A program made the translations under genes and the position numbers. Shown here piece after piece: positions 1 through 8,287 of a stretch of 32,276 nt of DNA. The notes under the pieces are model-generated. The model did no database searches. It saw only the letters and a list, made by a program, of their open reading frames with translations, and was not told the DNA's origin. Where the stretch lies: NCBI GenBank assembly GCA_017615615.1, contig JAFZZW010000039.1, positions 1-32,276 on the forward strand, given 5' to 3'. Position 1 is the first letter of the stretch. Each line of letters opens with the position of its first letter. The DNA is from Bacteroidales bacterium. GTDB lineage: Bacteria > Bacteroidota > Bacteroidia > Bacteroidales > UBA932.

Positions 1-485
1 TTGCCGGCCTTCATCTCGCGGAGAAGGCGCAGGTTCTCTTCGACGCTGCGGTCTCTCCAGGGGCTGGGAGTGCCGGGGGTCTCCACCGTCCCGCGGCCGC
101 GGGAAATCTCTTCCTGGGTCTGGTCGTCCACATAGGCGAGGCCGCGCTGCACCAGCTGCTCGGCCCACTCGTAGAGCTGGTCGAAGTAATCGGAGGCATA
201 GAGCTCCTTCTCCCAATTGAACCCGAGCCACTTGATGTCCTCCTTGATGGAGTCCACATACTCGGTGTCTTCCTTGGTGGGATTCGTATCGTCGTAGCGG
301 AGGTTGGTCTTGCCGCCGTATTTCTGGGCGAGTCCGAAGTTGATGCACAGACTCTTTGCATGGCCCAGGTGAAGATATCCGTTGGGCTCCGGCGGGAAAC
401 GGGTCAGTATGCTGTCCACTTTGCCGGTTTTGAGGTCGTTCTCGATTATCTCTTCGAGAAAATTCAGTTTGCGTTCTTCTTCCAT
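1..485 (-). CDS. glnS: Glutaminyl-tRNA synthetase, N-terminal part (cut by window edge)
   Basis: This is the first ~161 residues of a cytoplasmic class I aminoacyl-tRNA synthetase that charges tRNA-Gln. The ATP-binding signature is visible near residues 29-41 as [12 protein letters not shown]; the PEPNG form is typical of GlnRS rather than bacterial GluRS. It is followed by the conserved RYDDTNP segment. The start is the ATG at 485, six bases after the stop of the yicC gene. It is the last visible gene of a minus-strand operon that begins at 5256. The C-terminal half, with the KMSKS loop and anticodon domains, lies outside the window, so its integrity cannot be judged. Confidence 0.93.
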   Translation of the reverse strand, partial: MEEERKLNFLEEIIENDLKTGKVDSILTRFPPEPNGYLHLGHAKSLCINFGLAQKYGGKTNLRYDDTNPTKEDTEYVDSIKEDIKWLGFNWEKELYASDYFDQLYEWAEQLVQRGLAYVDDQTQEEISRGRGTVETPGTPSPWRDRSVEENLRLLREMKAG

Positions 486-491
486 TCTGGT

Positions 492-1379
492 TTACAGTAT
501 GTTTAGCGATTGCTCGCGGATTTTTTCCAGTTCGTCTTTCATTCTTACCACCGCCTTCTGGATGCCGGAGTGGTTGGCTTTGGAGCCGGTGGTGTTGATC
601 TCGCGTCCCATTTCCTGGACGATGAAGCCAAGTTTCTTGCCCGGGCAGGGCTCGCCTTCTATGGTGTCGAGGAAATACTTGCAGTGCTGGCGCAGGCGGA
701 CCTTTTCTTCGTTGATGTCGTACTTTTCCAGATAATAAACCATTTCCTGCTCCAGGCGCTCGGGATCCAGGTGCAGGCGCAAGTCCTCCGCCGTCTTGAC
801 TATCCGCTCGCGCACAGTTGCAATGCGCTCCGCCTCGTAGCCCTCGACCTCGTCCTCCAGCGAGAGGATGAGCCGGACGCGCTCGCAGACGTCGCGGTGA
901 AGCGCCTCGCCCTCCTGCACGCGATAGGCCACAATCGCGTCCAGGGCCTCGTCGAAGGCCTTGTCCACGAGCGGCCAGTTGTCCTGGGTTATCACATCGT
1001 GCTTGGCGGAATCGAGGACGTCAGGCATGCGGATGAGGGTGGAGAGGAGCTGGTTGGGCTCGCTGAGGATGAAGTTCACCGCCCCCACCTCGCTTGCAAG
1101 CTCGCGGATCTGGCGGTAATAGTCCAGCGCCAGCTCGCGGTTTATAACCCTGGACGAACCGGCGGCGTTGGGCTCCCAGTTCAGGAATACGTCTATGGTG
1201 CCGCGCTGCAGGCGGTCTGCGATCTTCTTGCGAAGGGGCATCTCCTTGTCCTTGGGGAGCAGTGACGTCTTGAGGCTGATTTCCGCATTCTTGCCGTTGA
1301 CGGAGCGGATCTCCACCGTGAGTTTCCCATCTTCGAGCAGGACCTCGGCCCTGCCATATCCTGTCATCGACTGGATCAT
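492..1379 (-). CDS. yicC: YicC/YloC-family endoribonuclease
   Basis: A 295-residue protein of the YicC/YloC family, ribonucleases thought to act in RNA turnover in the cytoplasm. It begins with the family hallmark MIQSMTGYG and ends with the conserved C-terminal DUF1732-type region (GFIVQEMGREINTTGSKA followed by a K-x-E-L-E-x-I-R-E-Q helix). Length is normal. I chose the ATG at 1379 because it puts the signature at the N terminus; an in-frame TTG at 1388 would add three residues and overlap the upstream gene. The upstream stop lies two bases away, so the gene is probably translationally coupled. In many Bacteroidetes guanylate kinase follows yicC; here glnS follows instead. Confidence 0.9.
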   Translation of the reverse strand: MIQSMTGYGRAEVLLEDGKLTVEIRSVNGKNAEISLKTSLLPKDKEMPLRKKIADRLQRGTIDVFLNWEPNAAGSSRVINRELALDYYRQIRELASEVGAVNFILSEPNQLLSTLIRMPDVLDSAKHDVITQDNWPLVDKAFDEALDAIVAYRVQEGEALHRDVCERVRLILSLEDEVEGYEAERIATVRERIVKTAEDLRLHLDPERLEQEMVYYLEKYDINEEKVRLRQHCKYFLDTIEGEPCPGKKLGFIVQEMGREINTTGSKANHSGIQKAVVRMKDELEKIREQSLNIL

Positions 1380-1381
1380 CC

Positions 1382-2170
1382 CTACCAAATCTTGAGAACT
1401 CCCATTTCCAGGCCCCAGCAGCCGTCGGTTATTATCGGAGTCTGGTATCCCGTGGGATCTTCAACATAACTCAGGCCGTCCACGAATGTGTGGGTGTGGC
1501 CGCCGATTACTATATCCACGTCCTTGACAAGCGCGGCGTTGGCGTGGTCTTCTTCGTAGCCCTGATGGGACAGGAGAATTACCAGGTCACATTTCTCGGT
1601 GTTGCGGAGGTAGTCCGACCAGCGGTTGGCTTCCCTCACCGGGTCCAGCTGGGGGATGCGGGAGGAGATGGTCTTGGCAACGCAGGTCGAGATGTCGGCC
1701 TCGAGCCCTATGACGCCGATCTTCATGCCGGCCTTTTCGATTATCGCATAAGGCTTCACATACTGACCAAGTTCGAATGAACGGAGGTCGAGGTTGGCGC
1801 AGAGAACTGGGCAGTTGATATCCTTGATGCGATCGGTGAGACTCTCTATGCCTTCGTCGAACTCATGGTTGCCGAGGGCTACGGCATCGTATCCCATGGC
1901 GTTGACCATGTCGACTTCCAGACGTCCGTGGAGTTCCGTATAATAGGACGAACCCTGGTTGAAGTCGCCGGCGTGGAGCAGGAGGACCCTGTCTTCACCG
2001 TGCGCCTTGCGGATTGAATCCACGAAAGCGGCGCGCTCGATGATGCCGCCCGTACCGTCACGCAGGGGATCGAAATGGGAATGGGTGTCGTTGGTATGGA
2101 CTATGACCAGTCTGGGCCCGCAGGCACACAGGGCCGCGGCGGCCACGAGTATTGTGAGTATCCTTTTCAT
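1382..2170 (-). CDS. 5'-nucleotidase, metallophosphatase half (lipoprotein)
   Basis: A 262-residue protein carrying only the catalytic calcineurin-like metallophosphoesterase domain of UshA-type 5'-nucleotidases. The metal-binding motifs appear in order: HTNDTHSHF (about 25-33), HAGDFNQG, GNHEFDEG and GGHTHT near the C terminus. The N terminus is a lipoprotein signal with Cys17 (LCAC) as likely lipidation site, so it should act on nucleotides outside the cytoplasm. The usual C-terminal substrate-binding domain is missing; it is encoded by the gene immediately upstream, whose TAA stop overlaps this ATG (TAATG). The two products probably work as one enzyme. The family assignment is firm; the substrate is inferred. 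Confidence 0.88.
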   Translation of the reverse strand: MKRILTILVAAAALCACGPRLVIVHTNDTHSHFDPLRDGTGGIIERAAFVDSIRKAHGEDRVLLLHAGDFNQGSSYYTELHGRLEVDMVNAMGYDAVALGNHEFDEGIESLTDRIKDINCPVLCANLDLRSFELGQYVKPYAIIEKAGMKIGVIGLEADISTCVAKTISSRIPQLDPVREANRWSDYLRNTEKCDLVILLSHQGYEEDHANAALVKDVDIVIGGHTHTFVDGLSYVEDPTGYQTPIITDGCWGLEMGVLKIW

Positions 2171-2991
2171 TACTTTACGATGACCCTCCCGTCGGTCTTG
2201 TAATCGATGGCTTTGCCTTCTGCAGTAAGGCGGCGGATATAGCCTTCCACGGCGCTGCCGATTGTAACTCCTGTATCGACAAGCTTGCTTGCGCCCTGGC
2301 CGACATGGATGTTGTCTCCGCCGTCCAGCAGGAAGTCGACTGTGGCGACGCCGTATTTCTTCTTGGGATTGACGGGCTCTCCGCCGACCTCGACGCTCTC
2401 CAGATGGCCGTCTGTGATTACCATCCTGGCGCCGCTGATGCACTGGGGACCGAATTCGGCTATCTCGTTCATCAGGCGCATCAGGGCATCTCCGCTTAGC
2501 TCGACCCACACCAGGTTGTTGTGGAACGGAAACATGGAACGAATGTCGTCCAGGAGGACGTCGCCCTCGGGCATGTCGGTGCGGATGCCGCCGAAGTTGA
2601 TGACGGCGAGCTCGGTGTGGAGACCGGTAAGGCGGGCGGTCTCTTCACGTACGAGGTCCACCGCGAAATTGCTGAGTTCCGACTCCGGGGCGGACTTGGA
2701 CATGAATCGGGAAGAGAAGGCTATGACCTCCTTGACATCCGCCATGGCGGGCTGTGCGCTGATGAGCACCATGGCCACGGCGGGGGTGGAGCCTTCGGAG
2801 AATACCTTGCCGTTGGGTGCGACATAGGATCCGTCCTCCTGAATCGTGCCGAGGGCCTGGGCCACATTGTCTGCGGACGGAGCGGTGACTCCTGTGCGGT
2901 GACCGTCGATGCGGTACTTCTCCCAGGTGATTCCGGATTTGCAGCCGGCAATCAGGAGCACTGCAGCCAGGACATACAGTATATTCTTCAT
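2170..2991 (-). CDS. 5'-nucleotidase, C-terminal substrate-binding half (lipoprotein)
   Basis: A 273-residue protein corresponding to the 5'-nucleotidase C-terminal domain that binds the nucleobase in UshA-type enzymes. Recognisable segments are NFGGIRTDMPEGDV, then MFPFHNNLVWVELSGDAL, then KKYGVATVDFLLDGGDN. It has its own lipoprotein signal with Cys17 (LLIAGC). There is no metallophosphatase domain; that is encoded by the next gene, with a one-base TAATG overlap. The order is the reverse of the fused enzyme (C-terminal domain gene first), so this is not a simple frameshift of one ancestral gene. The start lies two bases after the ABC permease stop. A heterodimeric nucleotidase anchored in a membrane is the likely function. 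Confidence 0.86.
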   Translation of the reverse strand: MKNILYVLAAVLLIAGCKSGITWEKYRIDGHRTGVTAPSADNVAQALGTIQEDGSYVAPNGKVFSEGSTPAVAMVLISAQPAMADVKEVIAFSSRFMSKSAPESELSNFAVDLVREETARLTGLHTELAVINFGGIRTDMPEGDVLLDDIRSMFPFHNNLVWVELSGDALMRLMNEIAEFGPQCISGARMVITDGHLESVEVGGEPVNPKKKYGVATVDFLLDGGDNIHVGQGASKLVDTGVTIGSAVEGYIRRLTAEGKAIDYKTDGRVIVK

Positions 2992-2993
2992 CG

Positions 2994-4397
2994 TTACTTG
3001 AGTTTGAGCCATTTCCAGAGGTCTTTGAAGGTGGACTTCTTGCCGTACATCAGGATTCCCACCTTGTAAATCTTTGCCGACGCCCACGCGCATGCCACGA
3101 ACGTGCCGATGAGGAGGGTTATGGAGAGGACGAGCTCCCATGTAGCGACTCCGAAGGGAATCCTGGCAAGCATCACTATGGGCGACGTGAATGGAATCAT
3201 CGAGAACCAGAATACCAGCGAGCTTCCGGGAGCCTTGAATGCGTACAGGGCGACGAAGAAGCCGAGCATCAAAGGTATGGTAACGGGAAGCTGAAGCTGC
3301 GTGGTGTCGCCCTCGTTCTCGACGGCGGAGCCTATTGCGGCGAACATCGACGCATACAGCAGGTAGCCGAATATGAAGAACAGCAGGAACGAAATGCCGA
3401 GCTGGACGTAGTTGATGTTGGACAGCGTGCTCACGATGGCCTGCATTCCGGAAGGCTCGGCGGATACGGCCGCAGTGCTGTCTGCGACTGCCGTGATGGC
3501 GTCGAGCGAAGGGATGTCGTCGGGCATATGTACTCCCGGGGTCATCATGGAAGTGACCTGCGCGGTCTCCTCGGGAGAAAGGGCTCCCATTATCTTGTCT
3601 TTGCCGATGATGCCCATGGCGACTGCAAGGATGGCGAGCGTAAGGACGATCCACAGAAGGAACTGGGTAAGCGCAACCAGGGCTACGCCGATTATCTTGC
3701 CGAACATCAGCTCGGTAGCCTTGACGGAGGACACCAGGACCTCGACGACGCGGGAACTCTTCTCTTCAATGACCGAGGACATGACCATGCCGCAGAAAAG
3801 GGCTATGAACATGTACAGGGCCATGCCGAGTATCATGGAAACGGCCATATAGACGCCGGACTCGGAGATGCTTTCCTTGCCGGATTCATCCACCGTGTAG
3901 CTGTGCATATGGATGTTGGACTTGACTCCGGCCATTATTTCCTCGAGATTCTCGATGCCGTACGACTCGATGCGGTAGGCCTCGACGGCGTCGTTGATGC
4001 GGTTCTCGATGATGGAGCCGGTATCCATGCCGAGGGGCTTCTGGGAGTAGCAGTCGGCGGAAACGCTGCGCTGCTCGGTGTCGAGCTCGGAAATGCTCAG
4101 CAGGGCGTCGATACCGTGGCCTGAGAGGTCTGTCTTGACTTCCTCCGGTATGGCGTCCTCGAGGAACACGTACTCTATGGTCTCGGTGTTCTCCAGGAAC
4201 GGGGCGACAATGCCGGAACGGTCGATGACTCCGACTTTCTTGGCCTCCTCCTTGGTGCCCATCATGATGAGCGACGGCAGGATGCAGAGCGCGGCGAAGA
4301 GGATCGGGGCGAGGAAAGTGATGAAAAGGAAGCTCTTCTTCTTGACCTTGTTGAGGTACTCCCTCTGGATTATGATGCCTAATGTCTTGAAATTCAT
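2994..4397 (-). CDS. ABC-2 type transporter permease (NatB-like)
   Basis: A 467-residue integral membrane protein of the ABC-2 permease class. There is one hydrophobic helix near residues 22-46, a hydrophilic extracytoplasmic region to about 175, then several helices, including the segment SSVIEEKSSRVVEVLVSSV typical of NatB/YhaP-like permeases. The gene follows its ATPase partner after a four-base gap. Such pairs export drugs, Na+ or lipidic substrates; the sequence does not identify the substrate. An insertion between membrane helices around residues 270-325 (acidic, Ala/Ser rich) is a variable loop. Confidence 0.88.
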   Translation of the reverse strand: MNFKTLGIIIQREYLNKVKKKSFLFITFLAPILFAALCILPSLIMMGTKEEAKKVGVIDRSGIVAPFLENTETIEYVFLEDAIPEEVKTDLSGHGIDALLSISELDTEQRSVSADCYSQKPLGMDTGSIIENRINDAVEAYRIESYGIENLEEIMAGVKSNIHMHSYTVDESGKESISESGVYMAVSMILGMALYMFIALFCGMVMSSVIEEKSSRVVEVLVSSVKATELMFGKIIGVALVALTQFLLWIVLTLAILAVAMGIIGKDKIMGALSPEETAQVTSMMTPGVHMPDDIPSLDAITAVADSTAAVSAEPSGMQAIVSTLSNINYVQLGISFLLFFIFGYLLYASMFAAIGSAVENEGDTTQLQLPVTIPLMLGFFVALYAFKAPGSSLVFWFSMIPFTSPIVMLARIPFGVATWELVLSITLLIGTFVACAWASAKIYKVGILMYGKKSTFKDLWKWLKLK

Positions 4398-4401
4398 GGT
4401 A

Positions 4402-5256
<855 letters not shown>

Positions 5257-5280
5257 ACTTGCAAATACTGTTTTAATCTT

Positions 5281-5288
5281 CAAATATA
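5281..5288 (-). promoter_or_regulatory. Bacteroidetes -7 box for the ABC/nucleotidase/yicC/glnS operon
   Basis: On the minus strand the sequence reads TATATTTG, matching the Bacteroidetes TAnnTTTG -7 element, 24 bases ahead of the ATG at 5256. It lies back to back with plus-strand boxes serving the peptidase gene. No convincing -33 TTTG is visible because that region overlaps the divergent promoter. Confidence 0.6.
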
Positions 5289-5292
5289 CATA

Positions 5293-5309
5293 TAATTTTG
5301 TTATTTTTG
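5293..5309 (+). promoter_or_regulatory. Two overlapping candidate -7 boxes for the DPP IV gene
   Basis: Two matches to TAnnTTTG are visible: TAATTTTG at 5293-5300 and TATTTTTG at 5302-5309. The second ends only five bases before the ATG at 5315, which would make the message leaderless. The first would give a leader of under ten bases. There is no purine-rich ribosome binding site apart from GGGG directly before the ATG. Confidence 0.55.
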
Positions 5310-5314
5310 CGGGG

Positions 5315-7141
5315 ATGAAGAGAGTTTGCTTTTATTTCTTTTTGCTCCTGTCAGCCGCCCTTCGCGCGCAGGATATAAACGTCACTCCGTCACCGGATTC
5401 CACCGCGGTGGCCTTCACAAGGGATAATAATCTTTGGGTCAGGGACTTGGCCAGCGGAGAGGAAAGACAGCTCACCTGCGACGGCAGCGGAACCATACTC
5501 AACGGATACGCCTCCTGGGTGTATTACGAAGAGATTTTCGGCCGTCCCTCCAAGTACAGGGCTTTCTGGTGGAGTCCGGACTCCCGCAAGCTGGCATTCT
5601 ACCGCTTCGACAACGGGCAGGTGCCTGTTTTTCCCATCTATTCACCCTTCGGACAGGACGGCTCTCTCTCGCTCACCCGCTATCCCAAGGCCGGCGAGCC
5701 CAATCCCCCGGTTCGCATCGGAATAGTGGACCTTGGCGGCGGCAAGACCGTCTGGGCAGATTTCCCGGAGGACCTTGAGCAGTATTTCGGGACCCCTTTC
5801 TGGGGCCCGGCATCGGACGAACTCTTCGTGAGCCGAATGCCCCGCCGCCAGAACCTTCTGGAGGTTTTCGCGGTCAAGGCGGCCGACGGCACAAGGCGTG
5901 AAGTTTACACCGAAACCTATCCCACCTGGGTCACATGGATTGAGGGCATGCTGTTCACCGACAAGGGTTTATTCATGGCCCGCAACTTCGAGACCGGCTG
6001 GGAGCAGATATATTTCCTGGGCTATGACGGCTCCTTCAAGCGCCTTACCGACGGCACCAACTGGGACATCCGTCTGCTCCGTTACGACAAGAAGAAAGGC
6101 AATCTCTGGTTCACCGCGAAAAGGGACTCCCGCATCCATGCCACCCTATACAGGCTCGACAAAAAAGGCCGGATATATACCCTCACCGACCCCGGTTACA
6201 ACGTAGCCTCGGCACAGGTTTCCGACGACTTCAAGACTTTCACCGCAAGGCTTTCCAACGCCCGCACCCCATGGAGCACCATAACAGGCAACGCCCTCAA
6301 AGTCAAGAAGTACCCCCAAATGGAGGAGTCCTCCGAAGAAAGTCCCTACCCCGAGATCGTAAAGATCCGGAACGACGGATACGACCTCTACGGCCTGATG
6401 TCCAAACCCAGGGGGTTCGACCCGGAAAAGAAATACCCCGTAGTGATGCAGCTATACGGAGGTCCCGGGACGCCATACGTCCGCGACTGGTGGAAAAACC
6501 GCGACTCCCAGGACGTCTGGTGCTGGGAGAACGGCATCATCTATATCGTGGTCGATCCCCGTTCGTCCGGGGAAAACGGGCGCGCCGGTATGGACGAAGC
6601 CTTCCGCCGCATGACTGTTCCAGAACTCGGGGACTACATCGCATGGGCCCGATGGCTCCAGGAGCTCCCCTATGTTGACGGCTCCCTCATCGGCGTGGAG
6701 GGATTCTCGTTCGGCGGCACCACCACCGCGATGCTCGTCCTGCGCTACCCCGAATACTTCTGCTGCGGGGTTGCAGGCGGAGGCGTATATGACTGGAAAC
6801 TATACGATTCGCACTACACGGAGCGATTCATGGACACCCCTCAGGCCAATCCCGACGGCTACAGGGAAGCTACGGTGCTCAGCTGGGTCGACGGGTGCGC
6901 GCTTCGCGGGCAGAAAGGCCTCCACAAGGGCATGCCGGCCCTCAAGCTCACTCACGGCACCGGCGACGACAACGTCCACTTCCAGAACACCTTACAGCTT
7001 GTCGACGCCCTTCAGAAGGCGGGCATCCAGTTCGAATTGATGATATACCCCGACGGCATGCACGGCTACCGCGGCAAGCAGCATGAGCACGACCGGGAGA
7101 ACGACCACCTGTTCTGGTCAAAGCATCTGCTTGCAGACTAG
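5315..7141 (+). CDS. Dipeptidyl peptidase IV-type S9 peptidase, short N terminus
   Basis: A 608-residue secreted serine peptidase of family S9B, which removes X-Pro/X-Ala dipeptides from peptide N termini. A signal peptide ends at about ALRA-Q (residue 18). The double glutamate that anchors the substrate amino terminus is in WVYYEEIF (Glu72, Glu73). The catalytic triad is Ser465 (GFSFGG), Asp551 (GDDNVH) and His583 (GMHGYRG). Compared with ~720-residue Bacteroidetes relatives, the signal peptide joins directly to the propeller part just before the double-Glu motif, so roughly 120 residues of the N-terminal propeller are missing. The start is fixed by the signal peptide and by the divergent ATPase gene. 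Its 3' end overlaps the convergent methyltransferase by 24 bases. Confidence 0.9.
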   Translation: MKRVCFYFFLLLSAALRAQDINVTPSPDSTAVAFTRDNNLWVRDLASGEERQLTCDGSGTILNGYASWVYYEEIFGRPSKYRAFWWSPDSRKLAFYRFDNGQVPVFPIYSPFGQDGSLSLTRYPKAGEPNPPVRIGIVDLGGGKTVWADFPEDLEQYFGTPFWGPASDELFVSRMPRRQNLLEVFAVKAADGTRREVYTETYPTWVTWIEGMLFTDKGLFMARNFETGWEQIYFLGYDGSFKRLTDGTNWDIRLLRYDKKKGNLWFTAKRDSRIHATLYRLDKKGRIYTLTDPGYNVASAQVSDDFKTFTARLSNARTPWSTITGNALKVKKYPQMEESSEESPYPEIVKIRNDGYDLYGLMSKPRGFDPEKKYPVVMQLYGGPGTPYVRDWWKNRDSQDVWCWENGIIYIVVDPRSSGENGRAGMDEAFRRMTVPELGDYIAWARWLQELPYVDGSLIGVEGFSFGGTTTAMLVLRYPEYFCCGVAGGGVYDWKLYDSHYTERFMDTPQANPDGYREATVLSWVDGCALRGQKGLHKGMPALKLTHGTGDDNVHFQNTLQLVDALQKAGIQFELMIYPDGMHGYRGKQHEHDRENDHLFWSKHLLAD

Positions 7142-8287
7142 GATACGGCGTTCGCCCTTAAGGACAATGGCAAAGATATGGACGGAGCCTCCTGGCTTCG
7201 TCTTTATTTTTGCCCGCAGCTGCTCAGAACTCAGAGGCACTCCGCGGGCAGTCACGTCCGCCTGTGGGTACCGCTTTCCCAAAGACTTGAGGACAGATGA
7301 AGCAAAAGGCAGATTTTCAATCAATTGCCAATACTTGCCAAAATGCGCCAGCTCATCGTCGTACCCCATCAGGCACATCCCCGGTCCCAGCCCCGACTTG
7401 ACCATTGCCGCCGACGGCACGAACAGCAGTTCCCCAAGGCCGGATTCTGTCGGAACGGATGCCGAAAGTGTCTCAGGAAACCATGGCCGCCCGTGGCCAT
7501 GTGAACGGGAGGGGCCCGCTGGCCTGAGGGGACAGTGGGAGGGATGAAGCGAAGCGGAAGTTTCCGGAGGCACTTTCGGCGCAGTGGAGCCGGAATCCGG
7601 CCGGAAGACGAATCCGTCTTCGGCCAATACGATGCCGTCAAACGACGCGTTCCGGCGGCAAAGACAGAGTATCTCCTTGCACTCTCCGGAGGACCCGACC
7701 ACATGCAATTCGGACAGGAAACCTTCCAGCCTGCGGCGTAGCATAGTAAGGTCCGCCATAGGCGACACCTTGACAATAACCAGCGGCGCAAGTGCCAGCA
7801 AATCAGGCATCAAGCCTACGACATCGGGACTGCAATCCTCCAGCAGAAACACCTTGCGGCCTGCGGAATTACGGCGTGCGGGATCCAGATATATGACGTC
7901 CGGACCGAAGGCCTTCAGGGACTCTTTCCAATCATCTGACGACTGCGAAACATGGTATCCGCAGAATTCCGCATTCCCCACCCCGAGCGCCTCGAAGTTA
8001 CACTTTACAGCTTCCAGAAGCACGGAGTCGCGCTCATTGTACCAGACCGCAGCGGCACGCATCGAGAAGGCCCAGCTGTCGGCTCCGAGGCCGCCGGTCA
8101 GGTCGGCCACCCTCCGCCCGGGTTCAATCAGTCCGGCCTTGTACAGCGCCGTCTGCTCCGACGAGCACTGCTCCAGATTGAGCGAAGACGGCACCGTCAG
8201 ACCGGCCCCGGCCCAGGACGGCAGCTTCTTTTCCAGCTTGCGGCGCGCCTGTGCGTCAATCCGGCCTATTTCTTCCGCCAGGCTCAT
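7118..8287 (-). CDS. Class I SAM-dependent methyltransferase with THUMP-like C-terminal domain
   Basis: A 389-residue protein of a Bacteroidales methyltransferase family with a C-terminal THUMP-like domain, presumably modifying RNA. The SAM-binding motif I is VADLTGGLGAD (about 60-70) and the catalytic-loop motif is YLDPARR (133-139), followed by KVSPMADL. Residues about 236-276 are a low-complexity Pro/Ser/His/Arg-rich stretch encoded by a palindromic repeat (7461-7580). Without it the linker runs smoothly into the C-terminal domain, so the repeat looks like a 40-codon in-frame insertion. The ATG overlaps the helicase stop by four bases (ATGA). The gene ends inside the convergent peptidase gene. 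The methylated target is unknown. Confidence 0.82.
   Translation of the reverse strand: MSLAEEIGRIDAQARRKLEKKLPSWAGAGLTVPSSLNLEQCSSEQTALYKAGLIEPGRRVADLTGGLGADSWAFSMRAAAVWYNERDSVLLEAVKCNFEALGVGNAEFCGYHVSQSSDDWKESLKAFGPDVIYLDPARRNSAGRKVFLLEDCSPDVVGLMPDLLALAPLVIVKVSPMADLTMLRRRLEGFLSELHVVGSSGECKEILCLCRRNASFDGIVLAEDGFVFRPDSGSTAPKVPPETSASLHPSHCPLRPAGPSRSHGHGRPWFPETLSASVPTESGLGELLFVPSAAMVKSGLGPGMCLMGYDDELAHFGKYWQLIENLPFASSVLKSLGKRYPQADVTARGVPLSSEQLRAKIKTKPGGSVHIFAIVLKGERRILVCKQML
7461..7580 (-). repeat. Palindromic repeat element, copy 1, inside the methyltransferase gene
   Basis: A 120-base element. The arms are 7461-7481 and 7560-7580, inverted repeats matching at 19 of 21 positions. The interior, read on the minus strand, carries the blocks CGCTTCGCT (7548-7556), CCCTCCCACT (7534-7543) and GGGCCCCTCCC (7507-7517), all shared with the copy at 13223. 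Small internal stems are CCCGT/ACGGG (7505-7509 with 7490-7494) and ATGGCC/GGCCAT (7483-7488 with 7495-7500). The length is a multiple of three and the reading frame stays open. Confidence 0.75.

Noticed and set aside
1382..2991. The two nucleotidase genes as one frameshifted gene
   Set aside because: The domains are in reversed order and each half has its own lipoprotein signal, so a frameshift cannot explain them.
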